Origin: Lysobacter sp. Root494
GTDB lineage: Bacteria > Pseudomonadota > Gammaproteobacteria > Xanthomonadales > Xanthomonadaceae
Assembly (NCBI RefSeq): GCF_001427225.1
Contig: NZ_LMFH01000005.1
Span: forward strand, 1,268,738 to 1,332,737
Direction: 5' to 3'
Length of the DNA: 64,000 nt
In this document: in pieces, positions 45,006 through 54,349 of the stretch
How the letters are laid out: each line of letters opens with the position of its first letter
Position numbering within the stretch: position 1 is the stretch's first letter
The notes under the pieces: generated by a model
The model's database searches: none
What the model was told of the DNA's origin: nothing
The model's input: only the letters and a program-made list of their open reading frames with translations
Translations under genes and position numbers: made by a program

Positions 45006-47074
45006 GTTCGACCACGGCGAATACCAGCGGACTCGCCACCAGCCTACGCAACGGCGCGGCTGCGCCACTGGTCGTGCTCGCGATGCTGGCGATGGTGGTG
45101 GTGCCGCTGCCGCCGATGCTGCTCGACGCCCTGTTCACCATCAACATCGCCTTGTCGCTGGTGGTGATGCTTGCGGTCGTCTATGTGAAGCGGCCGCTGG
45201 AATTCTCGATCTTCCCGAGCGTGCTGCTGCTGGTGACGCTGCTGCGCCTCGCATTGAACGTCGCTTCCACGCGCGTCGTCCTGCTCCACGGCCACGAAGG
45301 TCCCGGCGCGGCGGGCCACGTGATCGAATCCTTCGGCCAGTTCGTCATCGGCGGCAGTTACGCGGTGGGCATCGTGGTCTTCGCGATCCTCACCATCGTC
45401 AATTTCGTGGTGGTCACCAAGGGCGCGGGCCGCATTTCGGAAGTGTCGGCGCGCTTCATCCTCGATGCCCTGCCCGGCAAGCAGATGGCGATCGACGCCG
45501 ACCTCAACGCCGGCCTGCTTACGCGCGAAGACGCAAAGCTGCGCCGCCAGGAAGTCCGCGACGAAGCCGACTTCTACGGCTCGATGGATGGCGCCAGCAA
45601 GTTCGTCCGCGGCGACGCCATCGCCGGCATCCTGATCCTCGCGATCAACCTCGTCGGCGGACTGGTGATCGGCATCCTCCAGCACGATCTCGCCTTCGGC
45701 GATGCCGCGCAGACCTACACCCTGCTCGCGATCGGCGATGGCCTCGTCGCGCAGTTGCCCGCGCTGCTGATCGCCACGGCCACCGCGATGCTGGTCACGC
45801 GCTCCACCGGCGAGCAGGAAATGGGTTCGGCGGTTTCGCGCCAGGTCTTCGGACACCAGCGTGCGCTGACCGTATCCGCGGCGTTGCTGGGCCTGATCGG
45901 CGTGGTGCCGGGCATGCCGAACATTCCGTTCCTGCTCCTCGCAGGCATTCTCGGCTTCGCGGCATGGAAGCTGCGGCGCCGCGCGATGCAGGAAGAGCAG
46001 GCCGCGGAAGCTGAAGCCGTTGCACAACCTGTGGACCCTTCCGTAGCGGAACTGAGCTGGGACGAGATCCGTCCTGTCGAACCGCTGGCGCTGGAAGTCG
46101 GCTACCGCCTGATCTCGCTCGTCGACAAGGCGCAGGGCGGACAGCTGCTTGCGCGCCTCAAGGGCGTGCGCCGCAAGCTCACGCAGGACGTTGGCTTCCT
46201 GATCCCGGCCGTGCACGTGCGCGACAACCTCGAGCTCGCACCGAACCAGTACCGCGTGCTGGTGCATGGCGTGCCGATCGCCGGTGGCGAGCTGCATCCG
46301 GATCGTGAGCTCGCGCTCGATCCTGGCCGCGTGTTCGGACCGGTCGAAGGCATTCCCGGCAAGGATCCCGCGTTCGGACTGGATGCGGTGTGGATCACGC
46401 CGAACCAGCGCGCGCATGCCGAATCGCTGGGCTACACCGTGGTCGACGCGGCGACCGTCGTCGCCACGCACCTCTCGCACCTGGTCCGCGAGCGCGCGGC
46501 CGAACTGCTCGGCCACGAGGAAGTCCAACACCTGCTGACGGCTCTCGGACGCAGCGCGCCCAAGCTCGTCGAAGATTTGACGCCCAAGCTGCTGCCGCTG
46601 TCGGTGGTGGTGAAGGTGCTGCAGTCGCTGCTCGCCGAACGCGTGCCCGTGCGGCAGCTGCGGCAGGTTGTCGAAGCGCTACTGGAACACGGTGCGCACA
46701 CGCAGGATCCCGCCCTGCTCACCGCCGCGGTGCGCACCGCTCTGGGCCGCTTCATCGTCCAGGAACTCAACGGGATGGCGGCGGAACTCCCCGTCTACAC
46801 CCTGGCACCCGGTCTGGAACGGGTGTTGCAGGAGTCGGTCAACGGCCAGGGCGCCGCGCTGGAACCCGGACTCGCCGAACGACTGCACCAGAACCTCAGC
46901 GAATGCGTCACCCGCCAGGAAGGCCGTGGCGAACCCGCGGTGCTGCTGGTTCCCGGCGGCATCCGTGCGGCGATCGCCCGGCTCGTACGCCACAGCATCC
47001 CGTCGCTCTCGGTGCTGGCTTACGGCGAGGTGCCGGAAGACAAGCGGTTGCGGTTGGTGGGATCGATCGGATGA
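45002..47074 (+). CDS. flhA: Flagellar export gate protein FlhA
   Basis: Protein of 690 residues. The N-terminal half has about eight membrane helices and the FHIPEP-type signatures: RVVLLHGHEGPGAAGHVIES, GRISEVSARFILDALPGKQM, EADFYGSMDGASKFVRGDAI. The cytoplasmic half binds chaperone-substrate complexes (LLPLSVVVKVLQSLLAERVP). It starts with GTG 45002 overlapping the flhB stop. Confidence 0.97.
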   Translation: MSSTTANTSGLATSLRNGAAAPLVVLAMLAMVVVPLPPMLLDALFTINIALSLVVMLAVVYVKRPLEFSIFPSVLLLVTLLRLALNVASTRVVLLHGHEGPGAAGHVIESFGQFVIGGSYAVGIVVFAILTIVNFVVVTKGAGRISEVSARFILDALPGKQMAIDADLNAGLLTREDAKLRRQEVRDEADFYGSMDGASKFVRGDAIAGILILAINLVGGLVIGILQHDLAFGDAAQTYTLLAIGDGLVAQLPALLIATATAMLVTRSTGEQEMGSAVSRQVFGHQRALTVSAALLGLIGVVPGMPNIPFLLLAGILGFAAWKLRRRAMQEEQAAEAEAVAQPVDPSVAELSWDEIRPVEPLALEVGYRLISLVDKAQGGQLLARLKGVRRKLTQDVGFLIPAVHVRDNLELAPNQYRVLVHGVPIAGGELHPDRELALDPGRVFGPVEGIPGKDPAFGLDAVWITPNQRAHAESLGYTVVDAATVVATHLSHLVRERAAELLGHEEVQHLLTALGRSAPKLVEDLTPKLLPLSVVVKVLQSLLAERVPVRQLRQVVEALLEHGAHTQDPALLTAAVRTALGRFIVQELNGMAAELPVYTLAPGLERVLQESVNGQGAALEPGLAERLHQNLSECVTRQEGRGEPAVLLVPGGIRAAIARLVRHSIPSLSVLAYGEVPEDKRLRLVGSIG

Positions 47075-47115
47075 GAGCTGGATTCGCGAAAGGTGATCTG
47101 TAAGGAGCAGCAGCA

Positions 47116-47211
47116 ATGACACATCGCCATCGACGCCGAGTCACCGCTCCAGCGGAAGTCGCTTCAAAGAACCACGAGTCACCCATTACGGATCACGGGC
47201 TTCAACCATGA
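47116..47211 (+). CDS. Possible 31-residue leader peptide coupled to flhF
   Basis: ATG 47116 has a perfect AAGGAG site (47103-47107 region) 8 bases upstream and reads 31 basic codons (MTHRHRRRVTAPAEV at the start) to a TGA that overlaps the flhF ATG as ATGA. flhF itself has no ribosome site, so coupling would make sense. No homolog is recognised, and the 3' part resembles low-complexity intergenic sequence also seen before fliF. It could be chance. Confidence 0.35.
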   Translation: MTHRHRRRVTAPAEVASKNHESPITDHGLQP

Positions 47212-49043
47212 GAATCAAACGTTTCATCGCTCCCGACATGCGCACCGCGTTGCGCATGGTGCGCGACGAGCAGGGTCCGGACGCGGTGATCCTGTCCAAT
47301 CGCGCCACGGCCGATGGCATCGAGGTCGTCGCCGCAACCGATTACGACGAAGCGCTGGTCGCGCAGGCCTTGCGCGTGGCCGCGCCGGAGATGGCGCCGG
47401 CTTCGCCTGCCGTGGTCGTTAACCTGAGTTCGAAAACGGCTGCGCCTGCTGCGGTTGACGCGACCGCAGCGCCAGTAGTGACCGCGGTTGCAGTGCCCAC
47501 ATCGAAGACCGTCGATACCGAGCCGCTTGCTAAACCAGCCCCCTTCGCTGCGAGCATCACCCATCACGCAACTGCGGCAACGCCGTCGGCACGCGACGCC
47601 AACTCCGTGCCTCGCGAATCGCTGATCTCCCGTGCACGCGCCATCTTCCGCATCGGCGACGCGTCGGCGAACGACCAGGAACCGACGCTGGCCGAGCTCA
47701 CCGCGGCTCCCCGGTCGGACGTGGAACTCCCAACCGTTGCGCCGAAGGCCAGGGAAGACGGCTCGCGCTTCGAGGAAATGATGGCGGTCTTCAATCCGTC
47801 GGCCGACGCCGCTCCCGATATCGATGAGGCGGCAGGCGATCCGGAGCCCACTACTGCTCCCGTGACCAGCGAAGCACCCGTCGTGCTCGAAGCGGTGCCA
47901 GCGATCACCGCAGACACTTCCAGCGAAGCGGTCGAGAGCGACGCCGACTACCTGATTTCCCTCGCGACCGGCACTCGCCCCGTGCCTGCTGCGGCACCGC
48001 TCATCGAAGCGACATCGCTGGAAGCCCCTGCGTCCGCATCGCGTCCGCTCCACGCGGTTGCCAATGAAGCCACCGACACCGATCCCACCATCGCGGCCAT
48101 GCGCCGCGAGCTGGCCACCATGCGCCAGCTGATGGAACGGCAGATGGAACAGTTGTCGCTCGAACGCCTGCGCGGCTCGCCGGCGCGCGCAGCCGCCTTC
48201 GAAGCGCTGCTGGGCCTGGGTTGCGACACCGCTATCGCACAGACGGTCGCCGCCAACCTCGATCCGCGCGTCGCGCCGTCCGAAATCCAGCGGCCCATGC
48301 TCGATGGGCTGATGCGCACGCTCACCATCACGCGCAACGAGCCGATCGAGGAAGGTGGCGTCATCGCCCTCGTCGGCCCGACCGGCGCGGGCAAGACAAC
48401 GACCGCGGCCAAGCTCGCCGCACGCTATGCCGCGCGCCATCGCGCCCGCGACGTGGCGCTGGTCAGCATCGACCGCGAGCGCACCGGCGCCCGTGAGCAG
48501 CTGCACGCGCTCGGCCGGCGGCTCGGGGTGAGCGTGTGCGATGCCGACAACGCCGATGCGCTCGGCCGCGCGCTGGAACAGCTGGGCGACTACCCGCTCG
48601 TTCTGGTCGACACGGCCGGCTACGGCGTGCGCGATCGCGCCCTGCTCCGCCAGATTTTGTGGCTGCGTTCGTCCAGCCGCCTGCGCAGCCTGCTGGTGCT
48701 GCCCGCGAATGCGCATCCGCACGACCTCACCGAAATCGCACGCCGTTACCGCCCGGCCGCGCCCGAGGGCGTAGTGCTGACCAAGCTCGACGAATCCGGC
48801 CGCCTCGGCGCCGCGCTGTCGGTGCTGGCGCAGCAGCAACTGCCGCTGGCCTACACCTGCAGCGGGCAACTCGTCCCCGAGGACCTGGAAGCCGCAAGCG
48901 CCGAAAGCCTCACCGACATCCTCGGTTCCCAGGCTAGCGAACGGCGCGCCGCCGAAAAACTGGCACTGGAGCCTGAGCTGAAGAAAGCGCCCGGTGCTGC
49001 CGTTAACCCCTTGGCCATAGAGGAACGCCATGCCTTCGCCTGA
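47208..49043 (+). CDS. flhF: Flagellar GTPase FlhF (SRP family)
   Basis: Polar flagellum placement GTPase of 611 residues. The N-terminal B domain (MRIKRFIAPDMRTALRMVRD, 1-60) is followed by a long Ala/Glu/Pro-rich linker (about 60-285). The NG domain has G1 GPTGAGKTTTAAKL (residues about 388-401), DTAGYG, and TKLDESGRLGAAL. The family is usually 380-500 residues, and the excess is in the linker. The flhF-flhG-fliA order fits polar flagellates. It overlaps flhG by 14 bases. Confidence 0.95.
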   Translation: MRIKRFIAPDMRTALRMVRDEQGPDAVILSNRATADGIEVVAATDYDEALVAQALRVAAPEMAPASPAVVVNLSSKTAAPAAVDATAAPVVTAVAVPTSKTVDTEPLAKPAPFAASITHHATAATPSARDANSVPRESLISRARAIFRIGDASANDQEPTLAELTAAPRSDVELPTVAPKAREDGSRFEEMMAVFNPSADAAPDIDEAAGDPEPTTAPVTSEAPVVLEAVPAITADTSSEAVESDADYLISLATGTRPVPAAAPLIEATSLEAPASASRPLHAVANEATDTDPTIAAMRRELATMRQLMERQMEQLSLERLRGSPARAAAFEALLGLGCDTAIAQTVAANLDPRVAPSEIQRPMLDGLMRTLTITRNEPIEEGGVIALVGPTGAGKTTTAAKLAARYAARHRARDVALVSIDRERTGAREQLHALGRRLGVSVCDADNADALGRALEQLGDYPLVLVDTAGYGVRDRALLRQILWLRSSSRLRSLLVLPANAHPHDLTEIARRYRPAAPEGVVLTKLDESGRLGAALSVLAQQQLPLAYTCSGQLVPEDLEAASAESLTDILGSQASERRAAEKLALEPELKKAPGAAVNPLAIEERHAFA

Positions 49044-49938
49044 TTCGCACCCGAACCCCTCGCAGGTCGCCACTGGTACGGCAGCCACGGGCACGACAGG
49101 CACCCCGGCGCCGCGGGTGATCGCGGTGGCCAGCGGCAAGGGCGGCGTCGGCAAGACCTCGGTGTCGATCAATCTCGCCGCGGCCCTGGTCAACGCCGGC
49201 CAGCGCACGTTGCTGCTCGATACCGACCTGGGCCTGGCGAACGTGGACGTGATGCTGGGCCTCTCGCCGCGCTTCACCCTCGCCGACGTCTTCGCCGGCC
49301 GCTGCGAGCTGCGCGACACCGTGCTCGAAGGCCCGAACGGCCTGATGATCGTTCCCGCCGCGTCGGGCAAGCGCCACATGACCGAGCTGACTCCGCAGCA
49401 GCACGTGGGCCTGGTCCACGCCTTCAGCGAACTCGACGTGCCGATCGACACGATGGTCGTCGACAACGCAGCAGGCATCGCCGACGGCGTGCTCACCTTC
49501 TGCCAGGCGGCGCAGGACGTGGTCGTCGTGGTCTGCGATGAACCCGCTTCCGTGACCGATGCCTACGCGCTGATCAAGGTGCTGAGCCGCGAACGCGGCG
49601 TCACCCGCGTGCAGGTGCTCGCCAACCAGGTGCAGCACGCGGTCGAAGGCCGCCAGCTGTTCGAGAAACTCGAACGCGTCACGTCGCGTTTCCTCGATGT
49701 GACGCTCAGCTACCTCGGCGCGATTCCGCGCGACGAATGGCTGCGCCGCGCGATACAACGCCAGGAATCCGTCGTCGACGCGTTCCCGTCCGCACCTGCC
49801 GCGCTCGCCTTCCGCGACATCGCGCGCCGCTCGCGCCAATGGCAGTCGCCGGCCGCGCCGCGCGGGCACGTCGAGTTCTTCATCGAACGCATCCTCGGCC
49901 AGGCCTCCGCCAACAGTCCACGGAGCGCCGCCGCATGA
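49030..49938 (+). CDS. flhG: MinD-like flagellar number regulator FlhG (FleN)
   Basis: ParA/MinD-type ATPase of 302 residues with the deviant Walker [18 protein letters not shown] (residues about 33-49), [14 protein letters not shown] and [13 protein letters not shown]. It limits flagellar number, by acting on FlhF and restraining FleQ in related bacteria. It lacks a clear membrane-targeting helix; the C-terminus ends [15 protein letters not shown] followed by a short tail. Its stop overlaps the fliA start. Confidence 0.95.
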   Translation: MPSPDSHPNPSQVATGTAATGTTGTPAPRVIAVASGKGGVGKTSVSINLAAALVNAGQRTLLLDTDLGLANVDVMLGLSPRFTLADVFAGRCELRDTVLEGPNGLMIVPAASGKRHMTELTPQQHVGLVHAFSELDVPIDTMVVDNAAGIADGVLTFCQAAQDVVVVVCDEPASVTDAYALIKVLSRERGVTRVQVLANQVQHAVEGRQLFEKLERVTSRFLDVTLSYLGAIPRDEWLRRAIQRQESVVDAFPSAPAALAFRDIARRSRQWQSPAAPRGHVEFFIERILGQASANSPRSAAA

Positions 49939-50696
49939 ACGCCAGCGCCGCCGCGCAGTACCGCGCGCAACAGCAGGGCTCCGCGCACGACATCGTCGAG
50001 CGCCACGGCGAGCTCGTGCGGCGCATCGCGCATCATCTTGCCGCACGTCTTCCCGCCAGCGTGGAAATCGACGACCTGATCCAGGCCGGGATGCTCGGTC
50101 TCATCGATGCCGCGCGCAATTTCCAGGCCGACCAGGGCGCTGCCTTCGAGACGTACGCATCGATCCGCATCCGCGGCGCGATGATCGACGAGATCCGCCG
50201 CGGCGACTGGGTGCCGCGTTCGGTGCATCGCCGCTATCGCGACCTCGTCGCCGCGACGCGCGACATCGAGCAGCGCACCGGCAAAGCCGCAACGGCGCAA
50301 CAGGTCGCCGCCGCACTGGGCGTCAGCCTCGACGAATACCACCACATGGTCGAAGACGCTGCTCGTGGCCAACTGGTGAGCCTCGACGCGCACATGGAGG
50401 AACACGACGGCGAGCCGCGCCTGGCCGTTACCGGCAAGGCCACCCCCGCGCGCGCCTTCGAAAGCGACGCCTTCCGCCAGGCACTGGGCGGTGCGATCGG
50501 CCAGCTGCCCGAACGCGAACAGCTGGTGCTGTCGCTCTACTACGAGCAGGAACTCAACCTGCGCGAGATCGGCGCCGTGCTCAACGTCAGCGAGTCGCGC
50601 GTCTGCCAGATCCATGGTCAGGCGATGGTGCGCCTGCGCGCCCGCCTGGGCGAATGGCGCGGCGACCACGACGAGGACGACGACATCCTCGCCTGA
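49935..50696 (+). CDS. fliA: RNA polymerase sigma28 factor FliA
   Basis: Sigma factor of 253 residues. Region 2 has [20 protein letters not shown] and [20 protein letters not shown], and region 4 has [20 protein letters not shown] and [20 protein letters not shown]. It reads the GCCGNTA-type promoters of flgM, fliC, motA and the STAS operon and is inhibited by FlgM. ATG 49935 overlaps the flhG stop. Confidence 0.97.
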   Translation: MNASAAAQYRAQQQGSAHDIVERHGELVRRIAHHLAARLPASVEIDDLIQAGMLGLIDAARNFQADQGAAFETYASIRIRGAMIDEIRRGDWVPRSVHRRYRDLVAATRDIEQRTGKAATAQQVAAALGVSLDEYHHMVEDAARGQLVSLDAHMEEHDGEPRLAVTGKATPARAFESDAFRQALGGAIGQLPEREQLVLSLYYEQELNLREIGAVLNVSESRVCQIHGQAMVRLRARLGEWRGDHDEDDDILA

Positions 50697-50746
50697 CCGC
50701 ACGCCCCTCCTCTTACTTCCGCATCACACGCACTACGAGACCCCGC

Positions 50747-51139
50747 ATGGACAAGAACATCCGCATCCTGATCGTCGACGACTTCTCGACCATGCGACGC
50801 ATCGTCAAGAACCTGCTCAACGACCTGGGCTTCTTCAACACCGCCGAAGCTGATGACGGCAACAGCGCGCTGGTCGAATTGCGCAAGGGTCCGTTCGACC
50901 TGGTGATCACCGACTGGAACATGCCCGGCATGGCGGGCATCGACCTGCTCAAGGCCGTCCGCGCCGATGCGCAGCTGTCGAAGATCCCGGTGCTGATGGT
51001 CACCGCCGAAGCCAAGCGCGAGCAGATCATCGAAGCCGCGCAGGCCGGCGTTAACGGCTACGTCATCAAGCCGTTCACCGCAGCGACGCTCGGCGACAAG
51101 CTCGGCAAGATCTTCGAACGGCTGGGAGCGGCGGCGTGA
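50747..51139 (+). CDS. cheY: Chemotaxis response regulator CheY
   Basis: Receiver protein of 130 residues with D11-D12, phosphoacceptor D56 in [11 protein letters not shown], the Thr of MVTAEAK and the Lys of YVIKPFTA. The DWNMPGM sequence is typical of true flagellar CheY, which binds FliM. It lies 50 bases after fliA, and its stop overlaps the cheZ GTG start. Confidence 0.97.
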   Translation: MDKNIRILIVDDFSTMRRIVKNLLNDLGFFNTAEADDGNSALVELRKGPFDLVITDWNMPGMAGIDLLKAVRADAQLSKIPVLMVTAEAKREQIIEAAQAGVNGYVIKPFTAATLGDKLGKIFERLGAAA

Positions 51140-51768
51140 ATGCGATTCCGGCACTGGACGGACGCCTGGGCGACCGCCAGGCCGTGATCGCCTGCCTGCA
51201 CGCGGCGCTCGACGCGCTGGAGGCCGACAATTCGGTCGCATGGCGCACGCATGTCGACGAGCTGATCCAGTGGCGCACGCAACCACTGGTGCAGGGCCTG
51301 GCGAAACTCGCGCGCGAACTCGACCAGGCGATGGGCAATGGCACCGGCGTGGCCGATGGCGGCTCGCTACCGGAAGCCTGCGCACGCCTCGAACACGTCG
51401 TGCGCATGAGCGAGGACGCGAGCCACCACACACTCGACCTGATCCAGGAGTGCCGCACGCTGCTCGGCACCCTGCCCGCTTCCTCCGTCGACGAGGACGT
51501 GGCTGCGACCGTCGCCGCCATTCGCGCGCGCCTTTCGGAAATGACCGCGGCGCAGGGCTACCAGGATCTCACCGGGCAGATCATTCGCCGTGTCGTGCAA
51601 CTGGTGCACGCCGTGCATGTGGGTCTCGGTGAAGTGTCTCCGTCCGGCTTCACGGACCAGCCGCTGCATCTTTCCAGCCATGGCTCGGGTCCGTCCCTGG
51701 CCGGTATCGATGCGCCCGCGGCGACGCAGGACGACGCGAACCAGTTGCTGTCATCGCTGGGGTTGTAA
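51136..51768 (+). CDS. cheZ: CheY phosphatase CheZ
   Basis: Helical protein of 210 residues. [17 protein letters not shown] (residues about 137-153) carries the catalytic Gln, and the C-terminal [12 protein letters not shown] is the CheY-docking helix. It removes phosphate from CheY to end tumbling signals. It starts with GTG 51136 by overlap with cheY. Confidence 0.95.
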   Translation: MNAIPALDGRLGDRQAVIACLHAALDALEADNSVAWRTHVDELIQWRTQPLVQGLAKLARELDQAMGNGTGVADGGSLPEACARLEHVVRMSEDASHHTLDLIQECRTLLGTLPASSVDEDVAATVAAIRARLSEMTAAQGYQDLTGQIIRRVVQLVHAVHVGLGEVSPSGFTDQPLHLSSHGSGPSLAGIDAPAATQDDANQLLSSLGL

Positions 51769-51771
51769 CGC

Positions 51772-53592
51772 GTGTCCGCAATGGCCTCCGACATCTGCGC
51801 CGACTTCCTGGTCGAGGCGCGCGAGATCCTCGACCAGCTCGGCGAACAGATGGTCGTGCTCGAACACGATCCGCGCGATCGCGAATGCCTCAACGCGGTG
51901 TTCCGCGGGTTCCACACGATCAAGGGCGGCGCCGGCTTCCTCGACTTCGTCCCGATGGTGGAGGTCTGCCACGCCGCCGAAGACCGGCTGGATGCGGCGC
52001 GCAGCGGCAAGGTTCCGCTCGATGCCATCGCATTCGATGGCGCGCAACAGGCGCTCGACCTGCTGGGCGACATGCTCCAGGCCGTGTCGGCCGGCCACTC
52101 GCTCGATCCGGCTCCGCACGCGCTGATCGCTTCGCTGCGCGCGGGCATGGGCAATCCGGGCACGCACGTACACAAGCCTGTCGCAGCCGCCGCCGCGGAA
52201 GCAGCGATCGCGCAATTCGCGGCGGGCGGCGACGCCATCGACGATCTCGAATTCGAGGCGCTGCTCGACAGCCTGCAGGCGGCTGCCAATCCGCCTCCCG
52301 CACCGGTACCCGAACCCGCGAAGCCCGCCGCAGTCGACAACGGCAAAGCTTCGAAAGCCAGCCAGGTTCCGGCTCCGGCCCATCACGACGCCGACGCCAC
52401 CGTGCGCGTCGACGTACGCCGGCTGGACGCGATGGTGAACCTGGTCGGCGAACTCGTGCTCGCCCGCAACCGGCTCAAGACCATTCGCCCCCGCTTGCGC
52501 GACGACGACCTCGACCGTGCAGTCGCCGCGCTCGACGTCGCGACGTCGCGCCTGCAGTCGGCGGTGATGACCGCGCGCATGCAGCCGGTCGGTCGCGTGT
52601 TCGCACGCTTTCCGAAACTCGCGCGCGACGTCGCGCGCCAGCTGAAGAAAAACGTCGAACTGGAAGTCATCGGCGCCGATACCGAACTCGACCGCAACCT
52701 CGTCGAAGCCCTCGCCGATCCGCTCGTGCACCTGGTGCGCAACGCCATCGACCACGGCATCGAGATGCCCGACGCACGCCGGCGTGCCGGCAAGCCCGAA
52801 CTGGGCCGCGTGCGCCTGAGCGCGCAGCAGGAAGGCGACCACGTCAACATCGAAGTGCGCGACGACGGTGCCGGCATCGACCCGGAAAAGATCCGGCGCA
52901 GCGCCGTCGAGAAGGGGCTGATCACCGGGGAAGCGTCCGCGCGCCTGTCTCCCGAGGAATGCCTGCAGCTGATCTTCCTGGCCGGCTTCTCCACGCGCGA
53001 CGAAGTCAGCGACCTCTCCGGCCGCGGCGTCGGCATGGACGTGGTGCAGTCGAAGATCCGCGAACTCAGCGGACAGGTACAGATCCATTCCACGGTCGGC
53101 GAAGGCAGCCGCTTCTGCATCCGCGTGCCGTTGACGCTCGCCATCCTGCCGACGTTGCTGGTGGAAATCGAAGGCGACGTGTACGCCCTGCCGCTGGTAC
53201 GCGTGGTCGAGGTACTCACGCACGAACCGGCCAGTGCGCTGTCGATCGACGGGCAACCGATGCTCGACCTGCGCCAGGCGCCCATTCCGTTGCTCGGCCT
53301 GCGCGAGTGGCTGGGCATGGCCCCCGCTTCGTTGCCTCTCGTTACCGGCGTAGTGCTGCAGTCCGGCGAGCAGCGCTACTGCCTTGCGGTCGATCGCGTG
53401 CGTGGCCGCGAGGAAGTCGTGATCAAGGCCCTGCCGCCGACACTGCGCGGTCTCCCCGGTTACGCGGGCGCAAGCCTGGTCGGCGATGGCCGCATGGCGC
53501 TGATCCTCGACGTCGATGCGCTGCTGCGCACGGGTCTGCGCGAGTGCGCGGAGGCATCGCGCGGATCAAGTTCCACGCGCACAAGCCGATAA
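51772..53592 (+). CDS. cheA: Chemotaxis histidine kinase CheA (flagellar cluster)
   Basis: Kinase of 606 residues: phosphotransfer domain (P1) with H48 in RGFHTIKGGAGF, an Ala/Pro-rich linker (about 130-205) with no evident P2, dimerisation P3 (VDVRRLDAMVNLVGELVLAR), ATPase P4 (HLVRNAIDHGIE, GRGVGMDVV) and CheW-like P5. GTG 51772 is preceded by GGGG; ATG 51781 is an alternative. Its last codons contain the sigma28 promoter of motA. In pseudomonads cheB follows cheA; here it is missing. Confidence 0.93.
   Translation: MSAMASDICADFLVEAREILDQLGEQMVVLEHDPRDRECLNAVFRGFHTIKGGAGFLDFVPMVEVCHAAEDRLDAARSGKVPLDAIAFDGAQQALDLLGDMLQAVSAGHSLDPAPHALIASLRAGMGNPGTHVHKPVAAAAAEAAIAQFAAGGDAIDDLEFEALLDSLQAAANPPPAPVPEPAKPAAVDNGKASKASQVPAPAHHDADATVRVDVRRLDAMVNLVGELVLARNRLKTIRPRLRDDDLDRAVAALDVATSRLQSAVMTARMQPVGRVFARFPKLARDVARQLKKNVELEVIGADTELDRNLVEALADPLVHLVRNAIDHGIEMPDARRRAGKPELGRVRLSAQQEGDHVNIEVRDDGAGIDPEKIRRSAVEKGLITGEASARLSPEECLQLIFLAGFSTRDEVSDLSGRGVGMDVVQSKIRELSGQVQIHSTVGEGSRFCIRVPLTLAILPTLLVEIEGDVYALPLVRVVEVLTHEPASALSIDGQPMLDLRQAPIPLLGLREWLGMAPASLPLVTGVVLQSGEQRYCLAVDRVRGREEVVIKALPPTLRGLPGYAGASLVGDGRMALILDVDALLRTGLRECAEASRGSSSTRTSR
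53566..53592 (+). promoter_or_regulatory. Sigma28 (FliA) promoter of motA/motC inside the cheA end
   Basis: TCAA (53566-53569), 15 bases, then GCCGATAA (53585-53592), the exact FliA -10 consensus. Its last base is also the last base of the cheA stop codon. The motA ATG is only 9 bases further. Confidence 0.85.
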
Positions 53593-53601
53593 CGCCCTCA
53601 T

Positions 53602-54339
53602 ATGGACAGACTCAGCGTCATTGGCATCGTGCTGGCGATCGCCGCGATCACCGGCGGCAGCGTGCTCAAGGGAGCGGGACTGTCGGGCCTGTGGTCGCCC
53701 GCCGCGTTCGTGATCGTCATCGTCGGCACCGTCGCGTCGATCCTGGTGCAGACGCCAATCCACACCTTCAGGCGCGCACTGACGATAGTCCGCTGGGTGT
53801 TCCGGCCGCCACCGAGCGATCGACGCGCGATGATCGCGCAGCTCGTCGAATGGTCCACCACGGCGCGCAAGCAGGGCCTGCTGGGCCTGGAAGCGCAGGT
53901 GCAGAACCTGGAAGACCCCTTCCTGCGCAAAGGCCTGCAGATGGTGGTCGACGGCGTGGAGCCCGAATCGATCCGGCAGATGCTCGAGATCGAGATGCAT
54001 GGGCAGAGTTCGCGCGATCTCGCCGCCGCCAAGGTCTACGAAGGCATGGGCATCTACGCACCTACGCTCGGCATCATCGGCGCGGTGCTTGGACTGATGG
54101 CGGTGATGAAGAATCTCGCCGATCCGAGCAAGCTCGGCCACGGCATCGCGGCCGCGTTCACCGCCACGATCTATGGGATCGGCACGGCCAACCTCGCCCT
54201 CCTGCCGATCGCCAGCAAGCTCAAGGGCCTGGTCAATTCGCAGACCGAAGAACGCGAGATGATCGTGGAAGGCCTCATCGCGATCGCGCAGGGTGAGAAC
54301 CCGCGCAACATCGAAGCGCGCCTCAGCGGTTACCTGTGA
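53602..54339 (+). CDS. motC: Flagellar stator protein MotA (MotC type)
   Basis: Stator subunit of 245 residues with four membrane helices (about 3-22, 30-50, 150-170, 180-200). The cytoplasmic loop has FLRKGLQMVVDGVEPESIRQ with the charged residues that touch FliG, and MGIYAPTLGIIGAVLGLMAV is conserved. The start MDRLSVIGI matches the MotC/PomA group of polar flagellates. No Shine-Dalgarno precedes ATG 53602, and the sigma28 element predicts a leader of only a few bases. Confidence 0.94.
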   Translation: MDRLSVIGIVLAIAAITGGSVLKGAGLSGLWSPAAFVIVIVGTVASILVQTPIHTFRRALTIVRWVFRPPPSDRRAMIAQLVEWSTTARKQGLLGLEAQVQNLEDPFLRKGLQMVVDGVEPESIRQMLEIEMHGQSSRDLAAAKVYEGMGIYAPTLGIIGAVLGLMAVMKNLADPSKLGHGIAAAFTATIYGIGTANLALLPIASKLKGLVNSQTEEREMIVEGLIAIAQGENPRNIEARLSGYL

Positions 54340-54349
54340 GGCGGCACGG

